A DNA stretch of 64,000 nt from Typhlomys cinereus (lineage: Eukaryota > Chordata > Mammalia > Rodentia > Platacanthomyidae): the NCBI GenBank assembly GCA_023101885.1, contig JALPQD010000246.1:1302001-1366000 (forward strand), in the 5' to 3' direction. The notes below the pieces were generated by a model. That model worked only from the letters and a program-made list of their open reading frames with translations, was not told the origin of the DNA and did not search any database. The translations under genes and the position numbers were made by a program. Positions 23,411-34,479 of this stretch are shown in pieces. The number at the start of each line of letters is the position of its first letter. The stretch's first letter is position 1.

Positions 23411-23629
23411 AATAAATTGTATCTACTGACCTTTCTCTAGTAAGTAAATTGTTTCTTTTTCCTTTATAGCAGCAAGATAAGATGCATTATGGTTAATTTT
23501 TGTCTTCTATCCAGTTAATTATTGCTGGAGAAGTTTCTAGCTCTGTATTCTGTTGCTAAGAAATGGCAAAAGAAATAAAGCAATATGAGCAATTGTATCT
23601 GAAATAATTTTTTAAGAAATCATATATAC

Positions 23630-23795
23630 ATAGTTTTTTAATCATTATATATACACTTTTGACTTCTATATGTCTATATCTACATATATAGATATAAAAT
23701 ATATGTACATATTTATCTAAATCTATATATACATATGTATAGATAAGAAATATATGTATATATGTACATACATATTATACATGTATGCATTGCTT
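23630..23795. repeat. AT-rich low-complexity (TATA/TATG)n
   Basis: About 160 bp of TATA, ATATGTACAT and ATCTATAT permutations containing partial inverted repeats; expected to be easily unwound. Confidence 0.8.
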
Positions 23796-23819
23796 TTACA
23801 TGCAAATTGTTGAAGTTAT

Positions 23820-24115
23820 TCTTTGTATTGCTGTCAGACAACATTCAGACAAGAGAGAAAGGGAGATTTATTTGGCTTAAAGTTTTGGGAAGATATAGTG
23901 CACTGGGAAGGGAATCTCATGGCAGAAAGCATGACTAGAGGCAGATGTAGAAAGTAGCTCAGGTCCCCTCTTCCATAATCAGAAGAGTAGCAAGAGAAGA
24001 AAAAACTGAAATGCAATAGCACTGGGACACCAAACCTCAAGAACCACCAGTCGGCAGTGCTCCATCTTTCCAAACACTAACATCAACTGACAGATTCAAA
24101 CACAAGCCTGTGGGT
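23820..24115 (-). repeat. Possible MaLR-type LTR fossil, antisense
   Basis: The stretch ATTGCTGTCAGACAA, GGAGATTTATTTGGCTTAAAG and CATGGCAGAAAGCATG, with later ACATCAACTGACAGATTCAA, follows the antisense order of a common mammalian LTR-type interspersed repeat. Identity to a particular subfamily is from memory of the pattern and is uncertain. A 79-codon frame over it (minus 23834-24073) is not a gene. Confidence 0.35.
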
Positions 24116-24368
24116 GCATCACACACTCAAATGATGAGACAAGTGTAAAGGTAAAATAGCAAGTCTTTGCAACTTTTCCAAATCCAATGGTATGTGCTGA
24201 ATATCTCTCCAATAAATACATAGGCTGCTACTTAATTACTCTTTTTTATTTTAGGACTACATGGTAGATCTGTGTTAATGTTATTTGACCTTTATAGTAC
24301 AGATGAAAATATAAAATAATAAAAATGTAAGAAATGAAAGTATCTTTTTTATTTCCTGAGAGACAAAG

Positions 24369-24370
<2 letters not shown>

Positions 24371-24446
<76 letters not shown>
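24371..24446. repeat. Compound (TG)n(AG)n microsatellite
   Basis: Fifteen TG units pass directly into an AG run with one AT interruption. Such junctions of alternating and homopurine DNA are typical polymorphic simple repeats. Confidence 0.95.
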
Positions 24447-24448
<2 letters not shown>

Positions 24449-25370
24449 CCCAAACAACTCAGATCGCCAGACGGGCTTATCCACTGACCCCATGAACCAT
24501 TTACCCAGCCCTTGAGGCCAAGAATTTATAGCTGCTTGGAGATCAGCCTGCAGTAAGAAGTGGATTTGTCCAGACATGGCAGCTCACACTGTGGTCTCCG
24601 GTATTGACTGACCACGGGCAGACCAGATGGCAGGAAAGGCTCCTTGTGTGTTCTCTGAATGTCGGCATGCATCCCCTCTGTCAGGTGCTACTCAGGATAA
24701 AAATATCTTTTTTAAGAAGCAAAGACAATCTAAACAGAGTACATCTGGCACCCCTCCTTTATTTACTCTTTGTTAAGCATCATAAAGTATCTTTTCAAGG
24801 CATAGAGGTAGTGATTTACATCTGCAAAGCCCTCTCTGATTTATTCCAAAACAAATTTTGCTCACTCAGATGATTTGTGTTCTACCTTCCAAGATCTTTC
24901 AGAGGAGTGCTCCAGGTGCAGAGGTGAGTGTTTGCCAGTATATAATTTTTGGATTACCCTTAACTCCCTTCTGCAAGATGTTCAATTCATTGGCTGCATT
25001 CCAATCTCCAGCTATAGTCTCTGCTTGAAAGGGTAAATTACATATTTTTGCAATTATATAGAAATAAAAACACATTTTACTAGGGAAGATGTCAAATTTG
25101 CCAACTATCTTAAAACATCTTTATAGTCATGCACTCAAACCTAAAAATAAGTTCTATTTCAAATTAGATGCTTTTTGTAGATTTTTACCAGCTTAAATGA
25201 ATCTTAAACACAAGTGCTCTAAATTTAAAGTACACAGAATTAGATATTATAATTAATTATCATTTAAAGGAAGACATAGAAAGCTTGCTTTAGACATGAG
25301 ACCACCTCAAGTCTGAAAGCCCAGCTCTGTGAAGGGATGTCTCTTCCTCTGCAGTCATTAAAGGTCAAGA
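24447..25370. other. Unique DNA, no gene recognised
   Basis: An 89-codon plus frame (24604-24873) has no recognised domain. No repeat boundary I can support. Confidence 0.45.
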
Positions 25371-25376
25371 TTTAAA

Positions 25377-25680
25377 ATTGTCTGGAAAGATTGCTCAGTG
25401 GTTAAAATGTTTTTCACACAAGCAAAAGGACAAGAATTCATAACCCCATAAGTAAAAATGTTAGTAGGTGGTGTGACTGTGGAATTCTAATCCCAGAAAA
25501 TAGAGCCCGGGAATTCCCAGAACAAGTTGTACTACTTGCTACTACTATAATGCTACTACTCTTGAACTCTGAGTAGAATTAGAGATTCAACTTAAAAAAT
25601 AAGATGGAAAAGCTGCACATCTGCACCCCCACATAAATGTGTGTGCGTATATATGCATACATACACATACACATAAAAAT
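25377..25680 (+). repeat. Old B2-superfamily SINE, sense
   Basis: The head reads TTGTCTGGAAAGATTGCTCAG, and ACAAGAATTCATAACCCC replaces the box B region. A body containing TAAAAATGTTAGTAGG follows, then a tail rich in ACATACACATACACATAAAAA. Heavily diverged; same older type as 5978 and 43324. Confidence 0.6.
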
Positions 25681-26070
25681 GGAGAAAGAAAAAAGATAAA
25701 CGTAAGGTTCATGTCCTTGAGTCTCAGATTTCCCTGATACAAAATGAATGTTATCAAAATGCTTTTGCTCACGCTTACAAAATAATCGAAAGTATTTTTT
25801 TACATATTGATCAAGCATGCAAAGAGTGATTTACACAGGTATGAGCTAAACATTGCCTCCACATGCTGAACTTCCCAGAAAAAAAGTTATCAAGTATGTT
25901 AAATATTCTAGTAGGCTGATTGAATAAAACCTCATAATTGTGGGGAGCTGCAATCTTGTAGATCGAGAGCCAAATTATCTTAGGCTGCTACTAGTCTCCT
26001 TCATTGCCATTTATATCCCATGTCTGGGTCTGACCTGACGTCCTTATGACTATCACATGAAATTCTCTAA
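25681..26070. other. Unique DNA, nothing certain
   Basis: A TGTGGGGAGCTGCAATC start near 25938 could be an old LTR edge, but I cannot follow it further. Confidence 0.35.
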
Positions 26071-26082
26071 AATGTCTGAAAT

Positions 26083-26358
26083 TGGACTGGAAAGATGGCT
26101 CAGGGGATAAGCCTCTGCCTTACAAGCAGAAAGTCTTGAGTTCAGAACCCAGATCCCATGTAAAAATGCCAGAAGAAATGGCGGGGGCCTTTACTTAGGG
26201 TCCTGGAAGGTGGAGCCAGAACAAAGTAATAAGGTTTAGAAAGAATATTGACTGATCCCTGAAGTCACCTTTGGGCATCAACAGTTCACATACAGTACCT
26301 TCTGGTACATACAGAGACACATACACACAGAGATATGCCTGCAAAATAAATAAAATGA
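26083..26358 (+). repeat. B2-superfamily SINE, older subfamily, sense
   Basis: Head TGGACTGGAAAGATGGCTCAG, then CAGGGGATAAGCCTCTGCCTT, box B region GAGTTCAGAACCC, and a body with TAAAAATGCCAGAAG. The 3' segment has ACACATACACACAGAG and an AATAAATAAAAT tail. Flanked by AATGTCTGAAAT (26071-26082) and AATGTTTGAAAT (26359-26370), a 12-bp target-site duplication with one mismatch. The head is close to the young copies while the body follows the older type, so it looks intermediate. Confidence 0.8.
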
Positions 26359-26370
26359 AATGTTTGAAAT

Positions 26371-26846
26371 CAGTATAAGCTTATTCCCATCCAAAAGCCA
26401 AGAATATGATAAGATGCCATCTGTGGCCACAAAGCAAATGTTTCCTCATGTTGCTGTAACCCACATCTCTGATACTTCCATGAATACAGCTGTGTGTTCC
26501 CATGTATTATTTTCTTTTGTTCTAAAACCATAAAAACATCATAAAACTGTTGCCAGAACAGAACATGTTATTTGGAACAACCAGAGAACATGTTCCTTGA
26601 GTGTTCTCCTTCATATTTGGCCAAAGAACCAGTGATCTTTCATTCTCCTTGTGGTGATAGCTGTGTTTTACATAACTACTACATAAGAGAGAGAAATCAG
26701 AGTCTCTGGGATTTTGCCTGTGATTTATTGTCAGATGACACTCTTTTTGTAACAACTGTTTAATTGCTCAACATCAAAACATCAGTGGAAAAGATCATTA
26801 AAAGGATAAATTACCTCAAAACTTCTAGGGTAAAAACAAGTCAACA
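26371..26846. other. Unique DNA, possibly older LTR-related
   Basis: No gene supported. It lies between a SINE and a probable LTR and may include decayed retroviral sequence, which I cannot confirm. Confidence 0.35.
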
Positions 26847-27296
26847 TGTTCAAAATGGAGACCAGGAAAACCCTTGTGCTTTGACGTTTAAATCTCTTCT
26901 TGACCATACACTGGTAAACAATGGCGTGAGAGTTAATCCTAGCTGTAAACTTCACTACACCTGGCATTAACTGAGATTGGTTGTGAGACCACTTGAAGTG
27001 ATTATCCAGATCAAAACATTTACACACAGACCAGTCCTAGGTCTGATTGCAACTTCCCTAGATCTCATTGTAACTTCAGTAGCAGACCAGATAAAAGGAA
27101 CTGTAGAACAGAACACTGAGAAAAAGAAAAAACTCTCCAGTGACTTAGCCTGCCTCCAGCTTCAGCAACCAGCCATGTAGCCTCCTCCATGAAAGATTGT
27201 TCCTGTCCTCTGGAACCTTAAGCTGAATAAATCTCCCTTTCTCCTTCAAGTTGTTTGACTTTGGGTGTCAAAGCAGCAGAGGAGAGTAACTATTAC
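26847..27296 (+). mobile_element. Probable solitary LTR of an endogenous retrovirus
   Basis: The segment begins TGTTCAAAATGG and ends CTATTACA, fitting TG...CA ends, at about 450 bp. It carries a TATA-like ATAAAAGG at about 27091 and a polyadenylation signal AATAAA at 27226-27231. The latter is followed by a T/C-rich CTCCCTTTCTCC region and an ending that reads GTGTCAAAGCAGCAGAGG. This order (U3, TATA, AATAAA, U5) is LTR-like. No internal gag-pol sequence or partner LTR is visible in the window. The right edge abuts an L1 insertion, so the host duplication cannot be read and the boundaries are tentative. Whether it is MaLR/ERVL or ERV1 type is not decided. Confidence 0.45.
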
Positions 27297-27334
27297 AAAT
27301 GGTATTCTTTCCCTCTGTTGAAAATGAAACCAAA
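27295..27334 (+). repeat. 40-bp direct repeat, left copy (L1 target-site duplication)
   Basis: Forty bases starting ACAAATGGTATTC and ending GAAACCAAA recur without mismatch at 32209-32248, on the far side of the L1. The left edge lies in CTATT|ACAAAT, which fits the TT|AAAA-type nick of L1 endonuclease. Confidence 0.85.
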
Positions 27335-30160
27335 ATAGACCACATATTGGGCCACAAAATGAATCTCCACATATACAGGAAAGTTGAAAGTATAGCCAGT
27401 ACCCTGTCGGACCACCATGATTCAAAGCTTGACACCAACAACATAACAAACACCAGAAAATACACTGACACTTGGAGATTAAACATTATGATGCTGAATG
27501 AGAATTGGGTTCAGGAAGAAATCAAAAAGGAAATTCAAGATTTCCTAGAAGTGAATGATAATGAAAATACAATATATCAAAATTTCTGGGACACAATGGA
27601 AACACAATTTATAGCTCTTAAGGCCTATATAAAAAATGGAAACATCACAAGTAAATAATTTAATGCAGTTTAAAGCTTCAGAGACACAACAACAATCCAA
27701 TCCCAAAAGCAGTAGAATAGAGGAGATTAGCAAAATTAGGGGAGAAATATACAAAATTGAGATAAGGAAAATAATACAATGAATCAACCAGATAAAAAGC
27801 TGGTTGTTTAAAATAAATCAAAAAGATTGATATACTCCTAGCTAAATTAACCAAAATCAAAAGAAAGAAAACCCAAATTAACAAAATTAGAAATGAAAAT
27901 GCAGTTTTTACAACTGATACCCAAGAAATTCAGGGAATTATGAGGTCATATTTCTAAAACTTATACTCCATGAAATCTGATAATACAAAAGAAATGGATG
28001 AATTCCTGAGTAAGCACAACTTACCTAAATTGAATCAGGAAATTTTGAATTATGTAAATATAACAAATGAGGAAATTGATGAAATAATCTCGAGTCTTCC
28101 CACCAAGAAATGTCCTGGACTAGATGTATTCAGCACAGAATTCTACCAGATATTTAAGGAATAACTAATGCCAATACTCCTTAAACTGTCCCATCAAATT
28201 GCGAAGGAAGGAACACTTCCAAACTCTCTCTATGAAGATAATATATTAATCTCAAAACCTAATAAAGTTACACTTATAAAAGAAAACTATAGGCCAATCT
28301 CTTTGATGAACACAGATGCAGGATTCTCAACAAAATCTTAGCAAAATATCAAAAAGATCATTCACTGTGATTAAATAGGCTTCCTCCCAGGCACACAAAG
28401 TTGGTTCAACATACTGCAAATCAATAAATGTAATCCATCATATAAATCAATTCAAAGTCCAAGACCACATGATAATCTCTCGATAGATGCAGAAAAATCT
28501 TTTGAAAAGATCCAACAGCATTTCATTATCAAAACCCTAGAGACAGTTGGAATGGAAGGAACTTATATCAACATAATAAAAGCTGTATACAATAAGCCAA
28601 CAGTAAGGATTATACTCAATGGGGAAAAACTTGAAGTATTCCTGCTTCAATCAAGATCTACACAAGGCTGTCCACTCTTACCACTTTTATTCAATATTGT
28701 ACTTGAAGTCTTAGCTGGAGCTATAAGACAAGAGAAGGAGATAAAAAGGATTCAAATTGGAAAGGAAGAAGTCAAGATACCTCTATTTGCAGATGACATG
28801 ATTTGTATACCTGAATGATCCTAAAAACACCAGGAAACTCACAAGTTCAGCAGGGTGGCAGGTTACAAAATTAATGTGAAAAAATCAGTGGCTTTCTTAT
28901 ACATCAAGGATGAAAAAAGTGAAAAAGTCCTAAGAGAAACAATCCCATTTACTGTAGCCACTAAAAAAATCAAATACCTTGATGTAAATGTATCCAAAAA
29001 AGTGAGAGACCTTTATAATGAAAACTTTAAACCCTAAAGATAGAAATTATAGAAGACACCAAAAAGTGGAAAGACCTCCCATGCTCCTGAATAGGCAGAA
29101 TCAACATCATAAAAATAACCATCCTACCAAAAGCAATATACAGATTCAACACTATACAAATCAAAATCCCTAAGAAATAGTTTAAAGAAATTGACCAAAT
29201 AATCTCACAATTCATATGGAGGCACAAAAGGCCCAGGATAGCAAAAACAATCCTGAGTAATAACAACAACAAAAAAAACACTGCTGGAGGTATTAATATG
29301 TCAAACCTTAATCTGGACTACAAATCTATAGTAACAAAAACAGCTTGGTACTGGCTCCAATATAGACATGTAGATAAGTGGATAAGCATTGAAGACCCAG
29401 ATATAAGTCCACACATTTACAGCCATTTGATGTTTCACAAAGGTGTCCAAAAAATACATTGGAAAAAGTACAGCATCTTCAACAAATGGTGCTGGCAAAA
29501 CTGGATATCTGCATGTACTTTTCACCATGTACAAGACTTAATTCCAAATAGATCAAGGACGTCAATTCAGGCTAGAGACTATAAAAATCTTAATCGAAAG
29601 GGTAGGAAACTCCGTGGAGCTGATTGGGCTAGGCCAACAGTTTCTAAACGGATATCCAGTAGCATAGTCACTAGAACCAACACTCAACAGATGGGATCTT
29701 ACTGAAATTAAAGAGCTTCTGTTCAGATAAGGAGATTGTAAACCAAGCAAAAAGGCAACCCAGAGAATGGGAGAAAATCTTGAAGTACTACATATCTGAT
29801 AGAGCTCTATTATCCAAAGTGCACAAAGAACTTAAAGAAGTAAACACCAAGAAGATAAATGGCCTAATTAAAAAATGGGCTTCGGAACTCCAAAGAAACT
29901 TTTCCAGGGATGAAATTTTAATGTTTTACAAATATCTTAAAAAATGCTCCACATCCTTAGCCATCAGGGAAATGCAAATCAACAACTACCCTGAGATATC
30001 ATCTCACTCAGGTCAGGATGGCAAAAATCCACAATACAAACAACATCAAATGCTGGAGAGGATGTGGAGAGAAGGGAACTCTCCTACATTGTTGGTGGGA
30101 ACACAGCTTATATAATCAATCTGGCATCAACATGGAGATTTCTAAAAAATTCAAAAGTTA
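27335..30160 (+). pseudogene. L1 ORF2 fragment (end of endonuclease, reverse transcriptase, start of C-terminal region)
   Basis: Translation in shifting frames gives the ordered landmarks of L1 ORF2p. From 27335, IDHILGHK and SDHHDSKL mark the end of the endonuclease; NENWVQEEIKKEIQDFL at about 27500 is the linker. At 28087-28160, ISSLPTKKCPGLD and FSTEFYQIFKE mark the start of the reverse transcriptase. At 28552-28818, [23 protein letters not shown] and the catalytic FADD box (28786-28797) are read; VAGYKIN at 28855 and later IKYLDVN follow. At 29298-30115 comes the C-terminal region with WCWQNW and KWASELQRNFSRDE. In-frame stops and shifts separate at least six blocks, so no functional protein is made. 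In an intact element this protein nicks DNA and primes reverse transcription at the nick. Confidence 0.9.
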
Positions 30161-30741
30161 GCAAAAGAAAATCAACAAACCATGATCCAGAACTTCAGAG
30201 ACTCTGTATCAACCACCTAGAACTAGGCCAGCCTAATCTCCCCCATCCTGAAGCTCAGGGAAATTTGCGGAAGAGGGTGTGGTAAGATTGTAAGAGCACA
30301 AGGATGGGAGGAGCAATGATATGCAAGATACTCCACACAAGTTAAGGCCAAAGCAATCATAATTGGACTTTGAATGATCTGCACAATGTCCAACACACTA
30401 TTGACCCCACAAAATCTAGCATTTGCTAAAGGCACCAAGATCCTTGGAAGCAAGGGATTGACAGCCATAGTAGTGTTCCTATGCTTAAGGGGAACACAGG
30501 AAAAGGTTCAGGGACATGCCACTGGGTCCTTGTACGTCATCGGAGAGGAGGGCCCAGAGGAGAGTGTGGCATGCACATTAAAGGATTCTCTGGGGATTGG
30601 GGGTGGGAGGCACTGGGGAATGGGGATGGAGGGGTGAGGGGAGGGGGAACAGGGGTGTCGGGGGAGAGGAGGAAGGAGGGAGGGAACCAGTGTACCTACT
30701 AAGTTTGTATGAGTGGAAATAATAATAAAAATGTTAAAAAT
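30161..30741 (+). mobile_element. Nested L1 3' end, 581 bp, inserted in the older L1
   Basis: A 5'-truncated L1 3'UTR starting GCAAAAGAAAATCAACAAACC and ending GTGGAAATAATAATAAAAATG. It lies inside the ORF2 of the surrounding L1, whose coding order breaks at about 30160 and resumes at about 30753 (ATGCCATATGACC). The 11-bp repeat TTCAAAAGTTA at 30150-30160 and 30742-30752 is the target-site duplication. It is very similar to the L1 3' end at 56930-57279, so it belongs to a younger family than its host. It carries a run of G-tracts at 30590-30683. Confidence 0.88.
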
Positions 30742-30752
30742 TTCAAAAGTTA

Positions 30753-31075
30753 AAATGCCATATGACCATGCTATACCACTTTGTGTATAATCCCCCACAA
30801 TGCAGCAATTCACTACAGTGACACAAGCACAAGCATGTTCATTGCAGCACTGTTTATAATAGCAAAGTCATGGAATCAACTCAAATGCCTAAATGTTGAA
30901 GAGTGAATAATGAGAAGGTGGTACATTTATACAATGGAATAATACTCAGCCATCAAAAAAAACGAATTAATGAAATTTTCTAGGAAATGAATGTAATTAT
31001 AAAAAATATATTGAGTGAAGTATACCAGACACAAAAGTTAGACACCTTATGTACTCCCTAATATGTGAATCCTAG
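30753..31075 (+). pseudogene. L1 ORF2 C-terminal end of the host element
   Basis: Resumes the ORF2 interrupted by the nested insertion: the ALFIIAKSWNQLK-type region, then the WYIYTME region at about 30920. The stop codon is near 31073-31075, by comparison with the same end at 35515-35517. Frame shifts are present. Confidence 0.8.
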
Positions 31076-32208
31076 TTTCATACCCACTTAATGACATATT
31101 CAATGGTAAATCTGTGTAAAACCTACTATTATTGTGAAGATTATAAACAGCAGGGAAGGAAAAAGAGGGCTCCCCTAAAATAAGGAGATACGGGATCATA
31201 CTTCTGTACAGAAAATAAGTCACTGTCAATATTGCCTGTAAATAGCAAGACATCTGATGCAGCTTACTCTCACTTCCCTTCCTGGTCACTTGTGACTGAA
31301 CGTGTTGATCTCACCAATCAGGGAGGTAACAGGTACTGGCAGATAGATGATTACCATCCCACAAATGGGACACTGATACACTGATGCCACCCCCCCTACC
31401 ACTGTGTCCTACTCCTATTCTTCTATCTACCTTTGAGTTTCTTCTTATTTAAGATCGTCATTTAAAAAGTCTTTTACCTTTGATTAGAAAGTGACCTTCA
31501 GGATGCAGCCAAGAGCTGTGCAGGAAAAGCAAAATTGGAAACAATAACAATCCATAATTCAGAACACCAAAGATCCTACATTATTCACCTACAACCCGAC
31601 CAGCCAAATCTCTCCCCATCCTAAAGTTCAGGGAAACTTGCAGAAGAGAGGGTGGCAAGTTTGTAAGAGCCTAAAGATAAAGATGGGGAGGACCAACTAT
31701 ACGCAAGATATTCTACACAAGTTAGGGATCCAGCATGAGAATGAGTATGGGTAGAACTTGGACTTTGCCTGACCTGCTCAATGGCTGACATATCAATGAC
31801 TCCCCAAAGTCTAGCATGGATCACAGGGGAGAAGGCTCCAGGAAATAGGATCCTTGGAGACAAGGGATTAACAGTCATAATAGAGTTCCTATGTTAATGG
31901 GGAGCCCAAGAAGGGTCTATGTCACTGAATTTTTACCCTTCACTAGAGTGGAGGTCTCAGAGAGAGGTTTGGTATTCACACAAAAGGATGCTCCCAGGGA
32001 TGGGAGGGAGGAAGGGGAGACACCGAAAGAGGGCAAGGAAGGGAGGGGCGTGAAAGGAAAGAGAAGGGGAGAGAGTTCAAGGGGGATGACTGGGGAGGGG
32101 AAGAGGGAGGGAGAGGAAGGGGGTAACTATTGAGCTTGTATGATTAGGAAAAAAATAAAATATGGGAGGAAAAAAAGAATAATTATCATAGATTGCAAAA
32201 AATCAACC
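31076..32208 (+). repeat. 3'UTR and tail of the older L1
   Basis: Collinear with the 3'UTR at 35518-36541 (for example ATAAACAG then GGGAAGGAAAAAG, CTGGTCACTTG, CCATCCTAAAGTTCAGGGAAA) but more diverged. G-rich polypurine tract at about 31980-32120, then TGTATGATTAGG, A-runs and the right copy of the 40-bp repeat. Confidence 0.85.
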
Positions 32209-32248
32209 ACAAATGGTATTCTTTCCCTCTGTTGAAAATGAAACCAAA
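32209..32248 (+). repeat. 40-bp direct repeat, right copy
   Basis: Identical to 27295-27334 over 40 bases. Directly follows the A-rich end of the L1, as a target-site duplication should. Confidence 0.85.
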
Positions 32249-32615
32249 GAAAATTATTGTTAAAATAATATATTACATATTGCTAAAGTAAAAGTTTAAC
32301 TAAACCCAGCAACAAATTAAAACATATGTGTGTTGCTAAATGATAAATGGTCAATATAGTTAACCAACAATAGAGTCAACTGCAATGTTCTCATCAGAGA
32401 AGTAAATTGTCATCCTTTCGTTAACTTTCATTGAACAGCATGTGAATGTGTACTTAAACCTAAAGCATTTAAGAAGTGCATTGCCTCTCTCCAGATAAAA
32501 CCTGAAATTCATGACCTTACATTTTAAATGGCTTATTAAAATGAGTATGGTAGAGAAAAATTAGAATTGAATATCACTCTAAAAAACTCTATTTGTAGAC
32601 TATATGTAGACTCTG
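32249..32615. other. Unique AT-rich DNA, nothing recognised
   Basis: This is the continuation of the pre-insertion site to the right of the L1. No gene or repeat recognised. Confidence 0.5.
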
Positions 32616-32619
32616 TTAT

Positions 32620-33040
32620 AATTAGTTGCAGGTGTCAACTTGAGAGTTGAAAGTTTGAACTTTAGGCATATTTGTTGAGAATTAGTTATTGAGTTGAGTC
32701 AAGAGCAAACTTGCAAGAAACTAGCTACTTTATGGGTGAAGGTCAGAGCATTGTGGGTGGATAGGTGAATAAAATAACAAAGAGCTGGCCGAGGTAGTTG
32801 GCATCCTTGTGTACATTTGGCCAGACATGTTGGTCTTGCAAATAAGGGTTGTCCCTCTCTCAGCTGTTACGTGGCGATGGAATGGTTAGTTCCCTTTTCC
32901 CTGGTGTTGTTATGAGCTCTACTGCCAAGCTGGACAAACGACTGTAGCCAGGAATCAGAAGAGAAAATAAACCCCTTATTCCTTTAAGCCATTTTGTTAT
33001 GGTTTTATCAGCAACAGTACAGACTACTAACTACTGTAGA
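32620..33040 (+). mobile_element. URR1-like (hAT-Charlie type) DNA transposon fossil
   Basis: Starts near ATAATTAGTTGCAGGTGTCAACTTGA. It contains GCATTGTGGGTGG, and later AATAAACCCCTTATTCC, then CAGCAACAGTACAGACTAC. This order matches the rodent non-autonomous element URR1 as I remember it. No transposase frame is present, as expected for a non-autonomous element. Terminal inverted repeats are too decayed to define, so edges are approximate. Confidence 0.55.
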
Positions 33041-34440
33041 CTCTGACTAGCTACTTTACATTTTCACATTTTTCATATTGCAATTACTTCTTTGTTTTTT
33101 GTGAAGCAACACAAATATTTTTGAAAACACAAATGTTTCCAAAGTATAAGATGAAATTAATATAAACACTGTCCCAATATTCCTATTGACTAAACCTTTT
33201 ACTGAAAAGATGTGATTTAACACATTTCTACATTTAAATCAACTGTAGGCCCTCAAAGTTCTCAAAAATAAAAATTAAAAGCGGCATAAGTTTACACTTT
33301 CTGATTTATTACATTGATCAATTACCTGTTGACTCATTTTAAAAAGTGGGATCCTTAACTCTTTCTCCATCTATACACAACACTTGTCCCTAAGAAATCT
33401 TTCTATAACTCACAGTTTCTACTTCTCCTGGCTCTAAGTGCAATTTCAAGTAACTATTTATGTCTTATCAGCCTCAATCATTACGGCTTAGTTCTCTTTT
33501 ATAAAATGATGACCCCACTGCTTGTGCCTTTCCACCCAACTGTTCTAGTACCCTCTTTCAAAAGTCAAATTAGCATTTCCAATATTATCTGTATATTCAT
33601 TGCACAAGTAAAGTATGAATGAAACTTTGAATTTAGAATAGGGACAAGTAATGTATTCCCTGCAATGTATAAATATATTATACACACACAAACCACAACC
33701 CTTCCTTATTCTTGCTGATTTTCACTGTGATAGGGGCAAGATCTCAAGAAATACCACTTCTCACTCAGAGAGAATTGAAGGATGATGGAGGGGGAAGCAG
33801 TAGAACACTATCTCCAGTGGTGTGCCCACTGATCTATCGGCAGCAACTACTCATGTAGAGGACAACACAAGTAGTGCACGTGAATCTTGGTAGACCACAG
33901 TCACAGAAGGAAAACAGGAGGGAGAGTGGTTAGGAAGAAGATTTGCAGTCAAGCAGATGTGAGATTGGGTGATAAAAGATGAGATTGAGATATATTCATT
34001 AAATTCATGCATGTAGCTGAGAGAATAAAAGCAGGAAATGTGCAAAATCCCAGGCATTCAGGAAATATAACACTTTGCAACAGAAGTTCTTGGCAACCAT
34101 GACCAAGGGAATGAACATGAAATGATCAAAGACAACTACCAAATTTTCCACTTAAAGGAAAATATATCTAATTTAAAACACAATTTGCTACATCTTTAAA
34201 TTATTGTCACATCTGAATAAGTTATTAGCAGAACAATATTCATAATCTGAATATCATCTAAAAATGATACAGAGTATGATGTAAAAAAACTAAGAAATGA
34301 ATAAAACATGAGTAAATATATCATATAAAGTAGAACCTAGAAAGGGGAAAATAGAAAGTCCCCTATTATGCTTCTACCACAAGCCATAGGCAATTAGACA
34401 AAATTCTAACATCAGATATGTGAAAACCTCCCAATAAGCT
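33041..34440. other. Unique AT-rich DNA, no gene recognised
   Basis: Short chance frames only. No repeat recognised. Confidence 0.5.
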
Positions 34441-34479
34441 GTTGGTTAGAGTGGTCTTCTATATACAAGGTCTGTAGCT

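Larger units (their letters stand above)
27335..32208 (+). mobile_element. LINE-1, 5'-truncated, sense, about 4.9 kb
   Basis: A sense L1 truncated within ORF2 near the end of the endonuclease domain (first recognisable residues IDHILGHK). It contains the ORF2 linker, reverse-transcriptase domain and C-terminal region, an ORF2 stop at about 31073-31075, and a 3'UTR with a G-rich polypurine stretch (about 31980-32120). It ends in two A-rich tracts at about 32148-32175. It is flanked by a 40-bp perfect direct repeat and interrupted by a younger L1 tail at 30161-30741. ORF1 and the 5'UTR are absent. Confidence 0.9.

Noticed and set aside
23073..23440. Pro/Ser/Leu-rich frames of 88-111 codons
   Set aside because: Translations of the pyrimidine-rich complement of an L1 3'UTR.
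28552..28818. Readable reverse-transcriptase segment with FADD box as a live gene
   Set aside because: It is one of several blocks separated by stops and frameshifts in a 5'-truncated L1; no complete ORF2 exists in the window.
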